Below are positions 43,391 to 54,803 of a stretch of DNA of 64,000 nt, piece by piece. Below the pieces are notes generated by a model. It saw only the letters and a program-made list of their open reading frames with translations, was not told the DNA's origin and did no database searches. Numbering within the stretch: position 1 is the stretch's first letter; each line of letters opens with the position of its first letter. The translations under genes and the position numbers were made by a program. The stretch comes from Piezodorus guildinii (Eukaryota; Arthropoda; Insecta; Hemiptera; Pentatomidae): the NCBI GenBank assembly GCA_023052935.1, contig CM041294.1:27330641-27394640 (forward strand), in the 5' to 3' direction.

Positions 43391-43971
43391 TTTTAATGCA
43401 GGTACTAAGCCTTACTACTCATTTCAGTTTAACTATTTTGGTTACAATTTTCAATAATGAACTAAACTTTACCCTTTGATCTTAGGCCTCTTTGATAATA
43501 GGCCGAGAAGCGATAATTCAATAATGAACGTTTTTAATCGATTAACAAATAAATAAATAAATTTAAAAAAAATTACCTCCCCTCAAAATTTCTCGGAAAC
43601 TACTGAACCAATTTTTTTTTTTTTTAATTGCCAAAACAATACAAGAGCAAGCAAGGATGATCCTAACACCTAGACGTTATCGGCAGATTATTTTTAAAAT
43701 GGTGGCCGATTGAAAGTGATTAAGTTCAATAAATCAATCACTTTTGCAGATAGAGAAAAAAACGTTAGGTTTTTTTTAATCAAAAAACTACGAATAATTA
43801 TAAAACAGAAAATAAAAAAATTGAAATTTTATCCATAAATACGTCCATAACTCAGTTATTTTTGAAGAAAGAGAAACGTAATATAGAGTTCTAGAATCAA
43901 TACAGCACGATAGACAAAAGATAAAAGAGAAAGACAAACGTTCATCTATATAGTTCAAATATAGTGGAGGG
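43391..43971. other. spacer, nothing recognised
   Basis: T and A runs; no frame or element recognised. Confidence 0.4.
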
Positions 43972-44851
43972 TGTCATCATCAATAGGGCGGAATCAGAAC
44001 AGCAAGGGACAATATTTACGAAGATGTCTCAAATTCTCGCATATGCAGATGACGTGGTCATTATTGGTAGATCCTTGCAGAGCATAAGAGCGGCCTTTGA
44101 ATCAATGGACACGGAAGCATGAAAGATTGGCCTAAAAGTCAACGAGCTGAAAACTAAGATAATGGTACTAGGCACACAAATGGACCAGAGGCAGAGTCAT
44201 TATAAAATGGGACCCTATAAGATAGAACTGGTAAGGAGTTTTCAGTATCAAGGCTCTATTATAAATGATGACCCGAAGAAAGAAGAAGAGGTAAGGAAGC
44301 TTATAGCGGCTGGTAATAGAGCCTATTTTTCCTTATCAAAGCTATTCAGAAGCAAGCTTTTGAGCCGCTCCACCAAGTTGATGCTATACAAAACCCTTGT
44401 AAGACCAGTGGTTGCGTACGGTGGAGAAACGTGGATCCTCAACAACAAAAATGTGGACCTGCTTGATAGGTTTGAACGGGTAATCCTAAGGAGAATCCTG
44501 GGAGCCGTATTTGAGGATGGTCAATGGCGGCGGAGGAAAAATAAGGAATTGTATCAGCTCTACCAGGATATCAGTATCTCCTCTCATATTAAGATACAGA
44601 GGTTAAAATGAATTGGGCACGTGATGAGGATGAACTGTGACGGGGTTGCAAGTAGAGTGTTGAGGAATGTTCCGTACGGCCGGCGCCGGCGTGGCAGGCC
44701 GTAGGGTCGATGGAAGGATGGTGTAGAGAAGGATCTTAGACAGCTCGGGATCTCTCTGAGAGGAGCTGTGGATCGAGGAGGATGGTTGGCGACTGTTGAG
44801 CAGGCCAAGGGCAGCCTCATGCGCCTGTTGAGCCAGTAGAAGAAGAAGAAG
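43972..44851 (+). mobile_element. RTE-like retrotransposon, second subfamily, 5'-truncated
   Basis: Begins inside the RT palm and ends with (GAA)n at 44838-44851. ATAGTGGAGG precedes the start at 43961-43970 and follows the end at 44852-44861, a likely TSD. Confidence 0.75.
43990..44839 (+). pseudogene. RTE-like polymerase, YADD to C-terminus
   Basis: A first frame holds QILAYADDVVIIGRSLQSI with the catalytic YADD and stops near 44120. The 149-residue frame from 44162 continues QYQGSIINDD, AYFSLSKLFRSKLLS, LYKTLVRPVVAYGGETWIL and LRRILGAV, WRRRKNKELYQLY. After a stop at 44611 the sequence still encodes GHVMRM, RRRRGRP and RWKDGVEKDLRQLG. Three interruptions. Same family type as 60538-61300 but without the UUCG 3' hairpin. 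Confidence 0.75.
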
Positions 44852-44861
44852 ATAGTGGAGG

Positions 44862-45150
44862 GGTCACCCATAGCGTAGTTGCTAGCATAACAGCTTTCTA
44901 TGTCAAAGATCGCGGGTTCAAACCTGCGGGTGGCCCTAGGATTTTTTAATGGGAATAAAAAATCCTTAGTTATACCGTCCTTCGGAGGGGACGTTAAAAG
45001 GTGGTCCCGAGCCTGTGCGATGTCAGGTACTCGTTAAAGATCCCTATCTTAATAAAACATGGATAGGCATAATTTAGGACTCCCACTGTAGCATCGTCCG
45101 ATTAGCCATAGTAGTATAAAGTGACGTTAAACGAATAAAAACAAACAAAT
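44862..45150 (+). mobile_element. tRNA-derived SINE (family C)
   Basis: The head has TAGCGTAGTTGCTAGCATAA (box A region) and GCGGGTTCAAACCTGC (box B). The body is as in the minus copy at 42893-43168 and the end reads AACGTCACTTTAT in reverse form GTGACGTTAAACGAATAAAA. It starts directly at the TSD of the RTE-like element. Confidence 0.7.
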
Positions 45151-45367
45151 ACAGTGGTAGAGAGAAATAAAATAAAATAATGTAAATAGCTAAAACAGAA
45201 AAAAAAATTTTAATATCATAAATTTGTATTAGAATAGGAAAAAAAAAATTGAAAATGTATGTGAAATATCTCCAAGGGATTGATAAAGTATGATGTGTTA
45301 TTTAAGCAACCCGATGTATTTGGGCAGTTTTGCCAAATCAATAAAGCATTTCTCTCTCCTACAAAAT

Positions 45368-46067
45368 GAAAAAATCTGGTGCGGACAACACACGACTTTC
45401 ACTTACCTCCATTTCTAAATTCAATGAAAGAATTTTCAAAAACAGTTAGAGATAAAAATACGTAAAAATAATAGAAACATGTGTTTCATTAAAAAATCTA
45501 TTATATTATTATCTAAAATAATCAGTTAGTTTTTTTTCATTTCATCACTGTCTATTAACTTTTAAAAACTTGTGTATGAGATAATATTTTTTCTAAAATC
45601 TTTAGCTTTCCAACGGTATATCATACATGTGTAGTACTGTTCTTATGTTCAAAAATGAAAAATTGCGTTACAAAAATTTTTATCTGTTTTATCCTTTAGT
45701 TGGGTATCGAATTTATTCAATTTATATATTTACCTGGTTTTCATCAGCCTTAACAAGATAATATAGTTATTTTTATTGAATCTACAAAATTAAAGGTACT
45801 ATAGGAGAAGAAAATTTAAAATATCGGCATTTAAGCCCTGTCAGACCATTTTAATCAGAATAAAACCTACATATTAAAGCCCATTAAATTTTACATCGAT
45901 ATAGCGAGTTTAATCAAAATCGTCGGAACCGTTTTCGAGAAAATGAGGGTATAAAGTGCCTCTTCTGGTAAGCTCATTTTGATGAAAAAAGTTTTGTCAC
46001 GTCTCAGGCGTATAGTTGTCTTAAATATTTCAGTTTCATAGGACTTACCGTTTCCGCCCGGGAGTTA

Positions 46068-46101
<34 letters not shown>

Positions 46102-46228
46102 CTTTTTGCAGGACTTGGTTATTTGGACTCTGGGGACCCTAAAACGCTTATTTCCGTTGAAAACTGGAATTCGAAAATTTTCACGATCGCAATACTTCCC
46201 CTTACTATATATAGTAAGTGAAAGTAAA
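45368..46228 (+). repeat. FR1 copy 7, near full length
   Basis: AAAAAATCTGGTGCGGAC start, CTTACTATATATAGTAAG GTGAAAGTA-type end (46203-46227), and a (CA)15 tract at 46069-46098. The best-preserved (CA)n among the copies. Confidence 0.9.
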
Positions 46229-47069
46229 TAGAATCATTAAAATTGGTTCAGTAGAGATATAGCGTTTTGAAATTAGCAGCTGTGATTTTCCATTTTCTTT
46301 GAATTATTTATTGCTTTTCATATTAGTTTCATAAACAGCTATATAAACAGTTATACCCTGATATAGTTAGTTGCAGATAATAAACCATTCAGTGATAATT
46401 TGCAGCGTTTTTATTTATTTATTTTTGCGCGATGCTTCTTCAATTCATTGACCCATTTTTCCAGTCAATGTGAAGCACTTTAATTATACAACATTATTAC
46501 TTATTCCAGTTTATAAAGTAGTAAATTTAAATTAATATAATTATAACAAGCTACTTGAAGTAAGGTAACCAACCGTTAAAGTTGTTTAGTGCTATTTAAA
46601 CTAGCGTTAAGTTTTTGAAACTACATTAAATTTTAAGCCAACCTTCCATCACAGTTTGCATTATCTTTTAATATGAACAGAAGGGAGTATAGAAATAAGT
46701 ACTGGTAAATCCCTTAAGCCACTTAAACTTTATCTTAAATATGCAAAGTTCATGCTTTTAACTGCTTTTTGCATTAGCAAGAAGTTGTTCTTCAAGCAAA
46801 TCAGTGCAACTTAAAACTCTCACTTTCTATGAGAACAACATTGTCTAATTCGCATGAGGGATAAAGACATTAGTTATTTAATATGAGATTCATTTTATTA
46901 TTATTACATCTGATGGTTACTGCTTTGGTTGGTGGCAGATGGTTACATTTTAATCGCTCAGCATGAACTTAGAGAAAGAAAAGATTGTAACTCTTGTTTC
47001 TCCAGCGCTGTGAATGAGAGTCGAGCAATGACTTTTTATATAGTCACATTATGGGTGATTAAAAGATAT
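46229..47069. other. spacer, nothing recognised
   Basis: AT-rich, no frames of note. Confidence 0.45.
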
Positions 47070-47336
47070 TTTAGATTTTAGAAAAAATATTATCTCATAC
47101 ACAAGCTTTTAAAAGTTAATAGAGAGTGATGAAATGAACATAAAACTAACTGATTATTTTAGATAATAATATAATAGATTTTTTAATAAAACACATGTTT
47201 CTATAGAAATTCGATTTAATTAATTATTTAATAGTTTCACGTATTTTTATCTCTAACTGTATTGAAAATTGTTTTCATTGATTTTAAAAATGGAGGTAAA
47301 TGAAAGTCGTGTGTTGCCCGGACCATATTTTTAAAA
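47070..47336 (-). repeat. FR1 fragment, 5' third, reverse
   Basis: From AGATTTTAGAAAAAATATTA to GTAAATGAAAGTCGTGTGTTGCCC. Confidence 0.8.
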
Positions 47337-47500
47337 TTGTTCTAGATTTTTACAAGGATATAAAGTATAGTCCTAATATCAAAAGTGTTAAAATAAATCG
47401 GCTACAGAGCTCAATATCTAAAAATCTATTATATTTATGAGTAAAGCATCCCTAAAACTAAAAATACATCCCGATATCGATAACGCCTAATATGTTAAAA

Positions 47501-47788
47501 CAATTTGGACCTACGGACTTGAACTGTGGGAATATCAAACGTATCCAATCCTTTCAGTCTAAAGTCCTTAGAACAATAGTAGATGCCCCATATTATGTCA
47601 CCAACAAAACCTTACACCATGACCTGAATATCGCATTTGTCCTTGATCTAATCCCATCCAAATTCTCAATCTTCCATCAGAAGCTTACTCACCTTCCTAA
47701 TCCCTTGGCAAACTCCCTATCTAGTTCCAAACATCCCTATAACCCTCCTCGTAGGTTGAAGCGGCAGTGGCCCAGAGATCTTTTGTAA
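47501..47788 (+). pseudogene. Jockey ORF2, last ~95 residues
   Basis: Starts within the WTYGLELW block (out of frame at its start because of a deletion), then RIQSFQSKVLRTIVDAPYYV, LHHDLNIAFVLDLI and RRLKRQWPRDLL, closely matching 36750-37003. No catalytic part. The ATG belongs to flanking DNA. Confidence 0.8.
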
Positions 47789-48240
47789 TTATGTTATTGG
47801 AGTGCTGGCAATGGCCAGCTTCTCCACTCATGCCCTGAGTGTATGTGGCTCTAGCGCCCTCGCGCAGCCTCCACTGGCTCTCAAGACCAGTGACGCAGCT
47901 GAATGAGAGGCGTTGGGATCTTCTGGCATTGTGCCTCGACATCCACTAGTGGATCTCGAGGTTTGATTCAGTGATCCCAGGGGCAGTTTGTAAATATTGT
48001 AAATAGGTATGAATGTGAACAAGATTGTTATTATTATTTTCTTTATAGTACTTATTTAATTTTGTGTATATATTTTTTTCTTTTATTTGTTTAGTCTTTA
48101 TTAATTTTTTTTTCTTTAATTTTATTTACAATGTACATATGGTATGAATGATTTATTTTATCTCTAATACTCATTGCCCCAGAAGGTGGCAGATTGTATT
48201 ATCTCTTAATAAAACAAATTAAAAAAAAAAAAAAAAAAAA
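47501..48240 (+). mobile_element. Jockey-like (subfamily A) tail, 12-bp TSD
   Basis: AATATGTTAAAA at 47489-47500 and 48241-48252. ORF2 C-terminus, long 3' UTR and about 20 A's at the end. Confidence 0.85.
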
Positions 48241-48289
48241 AATATGTTAAAATAAATTAATTATTAATAAGGCTAATTATTCAGAAGAA

Positions 48290-48610
48290 ACATATATTTT
48301 TAATGAATAGATGGTTCTTGAATATTCTTCAAATGTTTATTTTTACATTAGTAATAATTAGGAGTCAATGATTAGGGGCCAAAGAATATGTAGGTTGTGA
48401 TGAGAGGTTCTCACTTTGTTAATTTTTTAACAAATTTTAATGGCTTTTATATAATTTATTATGGACAAAATTTTAAATAAAATGGATTTATATTTAACTT
48501 ATACATTGCTATCAGTGAGTCCTGAAGACGGGTAAGGTCTCCGAAACGTTGACTCCTTATTATTAATTATGTAAGAATAAACTCTTGAGGAAGATTTAAA
48601 ACCATCTATT
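48290..48610. mobile_element. Penelope-type inverted terminal sequences with a hammerhead motif
   Basis: The left arm 48300-48380 (AATAGATGG ... AATAATTAGGAGTCAATG) is the inverse of the right arm 48545-48605 (GTTGACTCCTTATTATTAATT ... CCATCTATTTATT). The middle holds unique AT-rich sequence. The left hammerhead is decayed, the right one intact. Confidence 0.6.
48517..48555 (+). ncRNA. hammerhead ribozyme-like motif with 5-bp stem I
   Basis: GAGTC, CTGAAGA, stem II CGG...CCG, GAAAC, GTTGACTC. Stem I GAGTC/GACTC has five pairs, the longest here. Confidence 0.6.
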
Positions 48611-48806
48611 TATTATAAGCTAATTACTTTTGTAATCCTAAAATCAAATGTTTTTTAATTTGGTATGTTTCAAAACATGAAAGTTGTCCTCAATGTCAAA
48701 AATAAATCACCTCATATAATTAAAATTCAACATTTATCGTTAATCGCAGGAGTTAAAAAATAAAATCGTTATTTTTATTTTATTCAGCAAAAAATAAAAG
48801 TCATTT

Positions 48807-49333
48807 TTTTTTTTTAATTATTTATTTAGAAATGATACAATCTGCCACAATCTTGGGCAATGAGTATTAATGCTATAAGAAGTCATTTGTTCCTTAAGTA
48901 CAGTAAAAAAAAAAAATTAAATAAAAATTTCAAAGAAGAATAAATAAAGATAAAGATAAAATAAATAAATAATAATAATCTTGGTCACATTCATACATAT
49001 ATATACAATATTTACATACTGCTCTGGGATCTCCGAATCAAACCCCGACGCCCACAAGTAGGTGTCGGGGCCCGAGGCCAGGAGATCCTAGCGCCTCTCA
49101 GACTGTCGCATCACCGGTCTGAATAAGCCAGTGGAGACTGAGAGAGGGCGCTAGAGCCACAGACTCTCAGGTATGAGTGGAGAAGTTGGCCATTGTCAAC
49201 ACTCAGCATTGCTTAGTTATAAGAGGTCTCTAGGCCACTGCCCCTTCAACCTACGAGGAGGGTTATAGGGATGGCTGGAGCTAGATAGGGATTGGGATAA
49301 AGGATTAGGAAGGTGTATTTTAAAGTCAAATAC
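48807..49333 (-). mobile_element. Jockey-like (subfamily A) 3' UTR, 11-bp TSD, minus strand
   Basis: AAAAGTCATTT at 48796-48806 and 49334-49344. The minus-strand end of ORF2 (RRLKGQWPRDLL-like) sits at 49220-49265, followed by a UTR shared with 47789-48220. Confidence 0.8.
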
Positions 49334-49344
49334 AAAAGTCATTT

Positions 49345-50390
49345 CTTGACTTATGTTCACTGCGCCCTAGAAATAAGAATTATTTTCGAAGCCTGCATAA
49401 AACCTCACCCCACCAAGTTTTTGTATAGTATCATCTAGGAAACTTATCCTATTTTTACTATACCAATTTATTAATTTTAAACATTATCAATATTTTTTTT
49501 CTTAATCATTATACCATAATATACAGATAGTCATTTGTTTTATTTTTTTTATAGTATCTTATGTAGTATTGAACTTCCATATCAATTGCTAACATATTTA
49601 CTTGTTGCCTGAGCAGATAGCAAATCTCATTTTACTGTCAAAATTCCTATAAATAAAAAAAAAAATTATCCAAGTCTCTCTCTATCATCTATTTATCCTA
49701 TAACCTCATGAATGATTATAAAAAATATTCAATAAAATTTATTAATATAGAATCCTCGAACAGGCGTGATATCGCAACTAGTTTATTTTGTCGAAAAAAA
49801 TTGAAAAAAAAAAAAAAAAAACCAGCTACAGCCTTCAAAAAAAGTCAGACGTTCTACATAAAAAATACCATTTTCTAGAAGGGAAATGAAACTTTTCTAA
49901 GCGGAAAGGATGGGTTCTATGGGGCTTGAAAAATGTAATAAATTCCCAAGCCCGTTGGCAACAATAAAAGCCCGACTATAACACTAAATTAACAAGTTTA
50001 TTCCTAGGGCCTGCCAAGGCTTTGGGTCTTGAGGTATGCTCCCAGGTGTGTAGGCCAGATTCTGGGGGTTTCCGCAACACGCTAGAATTCCAATCAATAT
50101 TTAATACCCCTGTCGGGAAAGGCTAGGTTGCTTCTAGTTTGGAATTCATGTTTCATACATTAATAAATTATGAGTTGGTTAAAATTAGTGGCAAGATTTA
50201 ATCTTTAAAAAAAATAATAATAATAAATAGAGGGCAAATCTGATAGGAATCTGGTCGTCTTTTACAGGATACCAATAGAAAAATAGAGTAGAGTATTTTA
50301 TGATTTCGTTGAAATCGAATATGGATATTCAAAGAGGGCTCTGCTTCCATTATTTTACAAATCATTAAATTTGCATAATTTCATTGTAGT
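49345..50390. other. spacer with a GC-richer patch
   Basis: Positions 49995-50145 are GC-richer (GGCCTGCCAAGGCTTTGGG) without a frame or tRNA boxes; possibly an old SINE body. The rest is AT-rich. Confidence 0.35.
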
Positions 50391-50405
50391 TAACACTTAA
50401 TTTAT

Positions 50406-50708
50406 GGGGAGCGGCGTGGTCTAGTGGATAGAGCACTAGCCTGCTGTGCTCCGGGTCCTGGGTTCGAATCCCGCCTGTGGCAGAATATTATTTATTCTGT
50501 TAATTCAGTCGGGGGGCGACCCTAGGGTATGGAGATCCTCCTGGGGCAGACCCAGCCTCTATAAAGTAGGTACCCAAATTAATTGGGGAAAAACCTGGCG
50601 GCTGAGCGTGATTAAGGCCTAATCACCTCATTGCACTGCCGTTGGCCTAGAAACAGTACGAATCTCAATATGTACTGAGCCCAAGACCCTTCATGGGTTG
50701 TGGTGGTA

Positions 50709-50778
<70 letters not shown>
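50406..50778 (+). mobile_element. tRNA-derived SINE with a poly(T) tail, 15-bp TSD
   Basis: Bounded by TAACACTTAATTTAT at 50391-50405 and 50779-50793. Head: GGGGAGCGGCGTGGTCTAGTGG (box A) and GGGTTCGAATCCC (box B), then a body of about 230 bp, then 66 T residues (50713-50778). The uniform tail and exact duplication show recent insertion. The tRNA head is not a functional tRNA. Confidence 0.85.
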
Positions 50779-50783
<5 letters not shown>

Positions 50784-50892
50784 CTTAATTTATAATAGTA
50801 TAATAGTTTTTTCCATTTATCATTTTTCGAAGATTATAACGATTTTATTTAAGAATTTATCAACATTAATTAAATATCTACTGTTTTTTAGT

Positions 50893-51398
50893 AAAAATCT
50901 GGTGCGCGCAACACACGACTTTCACTTACCTCCGTTATTACAATAACATCTATTTAAGAATTTTTAAACAAATTTAGAAACGAAAGTAAATTTGAGAAAA
51001 ATATATAAACGCATGTAACACATGTAGAGAAGCTTCCCAGTGGAAGCTTCGGACTATTTAAATCATAATGAAACCTACATTTATTGCCCATTAAATGTTA
51101 CAGCGATATAGGTAGTTTAAATCAAAACCATATTTAAGATGTGCAAAATGCAATATAAAGTGGTTCTTCTAGTTCACCGATTTTTTCGAAAAAGTTACTG
51201 TAACATCTCAGGCTTATACGCTCCTAAAATATTAAATTTAAGTCTTACACAACTTATTGTAATCTAGGTAGGCCTACAACATACACACACAAACCTCTTT
51301 GTGGGACTTAAGGCATTAGGACCTAAGGGACCCTAAATATGTATAAAACATTTAAAACAGGATACAAATATTTCATATACAGGTAAGTGAAAGTAAAA
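50893..51398 (+). repeat. FR1 copy, internally deleted
   Basis: AAAAATCTGGTGCGCGCAAC start and GGTAAGTGAAAGTA end. The middle is replaced by ACATGTAGAGAAGCTTCCCA, shared with a Jockey B 3' UTR at 28577. Confidence 0.75.
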
Positions 51399-51439
51399 AT
51401 AGTAAAGATAATAGAGGTTATTGATAGCTCGTGCTAAGA

Positions 51440-52334
51440 AAAAAAAATCTGGTGCAGGCAACTTTCACTTACCTCCGTTTTTAAAATCGATTAAAGAATT
51501 TTCAAGTACAGTAAGAGATAAAAATGAGTGAAACCAAAAAATAAAGATTTAATTAAATGGAATTTCTATAGAAACATGTTTTATTAAAAAATCTATTATA
51601 TTGTCATCTAAAATAATTAGTTAGTTTTATCTTCTTTTCATCACTCTCCATTAACTTTTAAAAGCTTGAGTATAAGATAATATTGTTTCTAAAATCTCCA
51701 GCTTTCCAACGGTATATCATACATGTATATTACTGCTCTTATGTTCAAAAACAAAAAATATCATTAAAAATATATTTTTTCGGTTTTTTCCTTTAGTTGG
51801 GTATCGAATTCATTCAATTTATATATTTACCTGTTTTCCATCAGTGGTAACAAGATAATATTGTTATTTTTAGAGAATCAACAAAATTAAAGGTATTTTA
51901 GAGAAAGAAAATTTAAAATATCGGCATTTAAGCCCTGTCAAATCATTTATCCAAATGAAACCTGAATGATGTTAAAGCCCATCAAATTTTACATTGCTAT
52001 AGCGAGTTTAAACAAAATCGTCGGAATCGTTTTCGAGAAAATAGAAAAAAGGTGTAAATTGCATGGTATACAGTGGCTCTTCTGGTAAGCTCATTTTGAT
52101 GAAAAAGGTTTTGTAACGTCTCGGGCGTATATTTGTCTTAAATATGAAATTCCAGTTTCATAGGACTTACCGTTTCCGCCCGGGAGTTACCACTCACACA
52201 CACAGACCTTTTTGCGGGACTTGGTTATTTGGACTCAGAGGACCCTAAAACGTGTATTTCCGTTGAAAACTGGAATTCGAAAACTTTCACGATCGCAATA
52301 CTTTTCCTAACTATATATAGTGAGTGAAAGTAAA
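51440..52334 (+). repeat. FR1 copy 8, near full length
   Basis: Complete from AAAATCTGGTGCAGGC to CTATATATAGTGAGTGAAAGTA, with a short CACACACACAG tract at 52194-52204. The 5' end lacks the AACACACG part. Confidence 0.9.
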
Positions 52335-53004
52335 ATGCAATTATTTTAAAGAAAATTGTTAAGTGCTATATTTCTATTTAGCATCGTATGTTCGGATTAT
52401 CTTAATTATTTATATAAATATTTATAGTAAAATCAAACTTTTAATCATTTCTATTTCCATTCCATTCCCTCTCCTTTATTTCTCCAGGTTGCGCCTCCCG
52501 CACTTTGGGAATTATCTTATTAGAGCCTTTAATAAATATTCATCGAGAAGACCCACTAGGAAATGAATTTTTAAAGAGGGTCTCAACTGAATCTTAATAT
52601 TTTCCCAAAGTGAAAAATCCCCGGCTCACTTTAGAGAGGGCTAAATTAAATGGCAACTAGCTTTCCCACTTATATTACGTTTTCTTTTGTTTCACTTCAT
52701 TTCAGTTAAAAGGAATAAATTCATGAAGAGGTGGGGACGAGTTTTCATAACATCTTTTCCTTTAACAATTGAAGGAATGAATTATTCCAGTTTTCTATAT
52801 GATCCACAGCTTATTATTTATTTTATAAATTAAATTAAAAACGCTGCAAGTTATTACACAATTAGTATTTCCAAATATATTTATTAGGATATAGATGTTT
52901 ATTAAGCTGTTTATAGGCAATTAACCAATATGAAAAACCATGAAAAATTCGAAGGAAAATGGTATAACACCACTGGTAATTTCAAAATGCTATGTCTCTG
53001 CTAT
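52335..53004. other. spacer
   Basis: Positions 52440-52570 are GC-richer, no supported gene. TATGTCTCTGCTAT at 52991-53004 is the left target duplication of the next element. Confidence 0.4.
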
Positions 53005-53509
53005 AATCCAGGAAGAAATAAAGTCCCGGATAAAGGTGGGAAATGCGTGTTATTATTCAGTTGCTAAATTACTTAGCTTGCGGCTTCTGTCTAAAAACTT
53101 AAAGGTTAGAATTTATAAAACTATTATTCTTCCGACGGTTCTTTACGGATGTGAAACGTGGCCGCTTACTTTGAAGGATGAACAACGGCTTAAGGTTTTC
53201 GAAAACTGCGTAAAATATTTGGTCCGAAGAGAAATGAGGCCACTGGGGGGGTTTAGAAGGTTGCACAACATGGAATTGCGGAGTTTGTATCCTGTGAATA
53301 TAATTGAGTCGATAGCATCGCGGAGACTCAAATGGGCGCGTAAAGTTGTTGGGCTCGGTAAGGAACGGATTCCGAGAAAGTTGGTATTCTCTGAACCGAC
53401 TGGTAGGCGTCCGAAAGGTAGGCCGAAGCGTCGATGGGAAGATTGCATTAAGACTATTCTCGGGGGCTTGGGCTTGACCGGCGAACATTGGACGAGTCTG
53501 TGCAGGTGA
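53005..53509 (+). pseudogene. RTE-type polymerase C-terminal domain
   Basis: Begins IQEEIKSRIKVGNACYYSVA (first residue coded by the TSD junction), then YGCETWPLTLKDEQRLKVFE, a short frame disturbance, NMELRSLYPVNIIESIASRR and RRPKGRPKRRWEDCI. The ATG at 52940 lies in flanking host DNA. No RT core. Confidence 0.8.
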
Positions 53510-53557
53510 AGTTTGGTGGTATCGGCATCGAACCTTCGGGTTCGGTAAGCCTATTAT
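53005..53557 (+). mobile_element. RTE-type retrotransposon copy 4, 14-bp TSD
   Basis: Flanked by TATGTCTCTGCTAT at 52991-53004 and 53558-53571. Ends in the CGAACCTTCGGGTTCG hairpin, GTAAGCC and (TAT)n. The shortest of the four copies. Confidence 0.9.
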
Positions 53558-53699
53558 TATGTCTCTGCTATTGCTGAACGTATTTCAATGATTCTTTTTT
53601 CGTTTCGTAGGAAATCCAGTTGTTATCAGAATCTATATTGGTATTATTTATGTATTAATTTGTACGGGGAATAAATGGATTTTCATATTCGTTATTCGG

Positions 53700-54480
53700 G
53701 TTCTACATATCTTATAATAATAATAATTTTTATTTATTTGTTTTTAGGATAACCCCCATACAAATAGAGCTGGCTGGCTGGCACAGCACAAATAATAAAT
53801 TTATCAACACCAAATATAAATTATTAATTACAAATCGAATAAATATTTAAAACAAAACACATATACAGCAATAAGCATAAAGGTGCTGCTATTTTTATGA
53901 TTACTTTTATCCAACATATACATAAATTAAATATAAGAATATCAATAAATAATGTAATAATAATAGTACTATAGCAAATACTTAATCCCTACAAAATACT
54001 AATAAGTCTCGAAACTTTTATATTATGTTTCGTTTTAAACTGTTGATTACTCGATAGTTAAAGCCTTTATTTTTCTCAATTTGATTAATTTCCTTAAGTG
54101 AACGCCATTCACCTTCCTCACCCTATTCTTAACCAGAATTGGAAAATCGAGATTCATTCTTTGGGACCGACATAAAATAAATTTCAACTCGCCCGGACCA
54201 AACGAACTACCGCCTTAATTCCCTTGGCCAGTATCGCTCGAAGCCGAATCCTTGGTTTCGCATTGGGTTTTGAAATAAGTTTGTAGTGTTTCCCAATATT
54301 TCAATTTAATCCTCTATGTATTTCTGAAATCATATTTACTTGGTCAATAACGTTTACATTTCAGCGTTCTAAAAAAGGATAAGATAAGGTGCTTTTATGC
54401 ATCAGTATCAACCGAGATTCGTTATTTTTAAGCGGTATTTTACTTGCTCGAGATGAAAGAGAAAAAATTTCATTCGTCAT
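53700..54480. other. possible old retrotransposon tail and spacer
   Basis: ATAATAATAATTTTTATTTATTTG at 53714 looks like the (AAT)n tail of a minus-strand non-LTR element. The minus strand at 54040-54250 has short open segments (SLKEINQIEKNKGF) with many stops. Identity uncertain. Confidence 0.3.
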
Positions 54481-54564
54481 TTGATTTTTTTATTTACAAA
54501 AAAGAAATATTTTACAACGGTTAAAAATATTTACAGTGTGCATGGAGATGATGACTAAAGATAA

Positions 54565-54682
54565 AGCACAGTCCATAAGTGGTTTTCTCGGTTCAGAACT
54601 GGGAATTTTGACTTGAAAGACGCAAAGCACTCGGGTCGTCCTTCCATTGTTGATGATGATCGAATTCCAAAAATTAAGTGAA
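54565..54682 (+). pseudogene. mariner-like transposase fragment
   Basis: One frame encodes TVHKWFSRFRTGNFDLKD followed by AKHSGRPSIVDDDRI, then a stop. KWF.RFR.G.F.L.D..RSGRP is the end of the N-terminal helix-turn-helix domain of mariner transposases. Only about 40 residues survive. Confidence 0.7.
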
Positions 54683-54803
54683 AGATGTCAATATATAATA
54701 GATCAAAATGGGTCATTTATAGTTGGCTACAAATATTTACAAGAATCTGAAGTTTTTTACTGAAATCACCAGTAAAAATCGCAACGAACATTATAATCTA
54801 ATA

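Noticed and set aside
50406..50480. possible functional tRNA gene
   Set aside because: The body and tail with a target duplication show it is a SINE.
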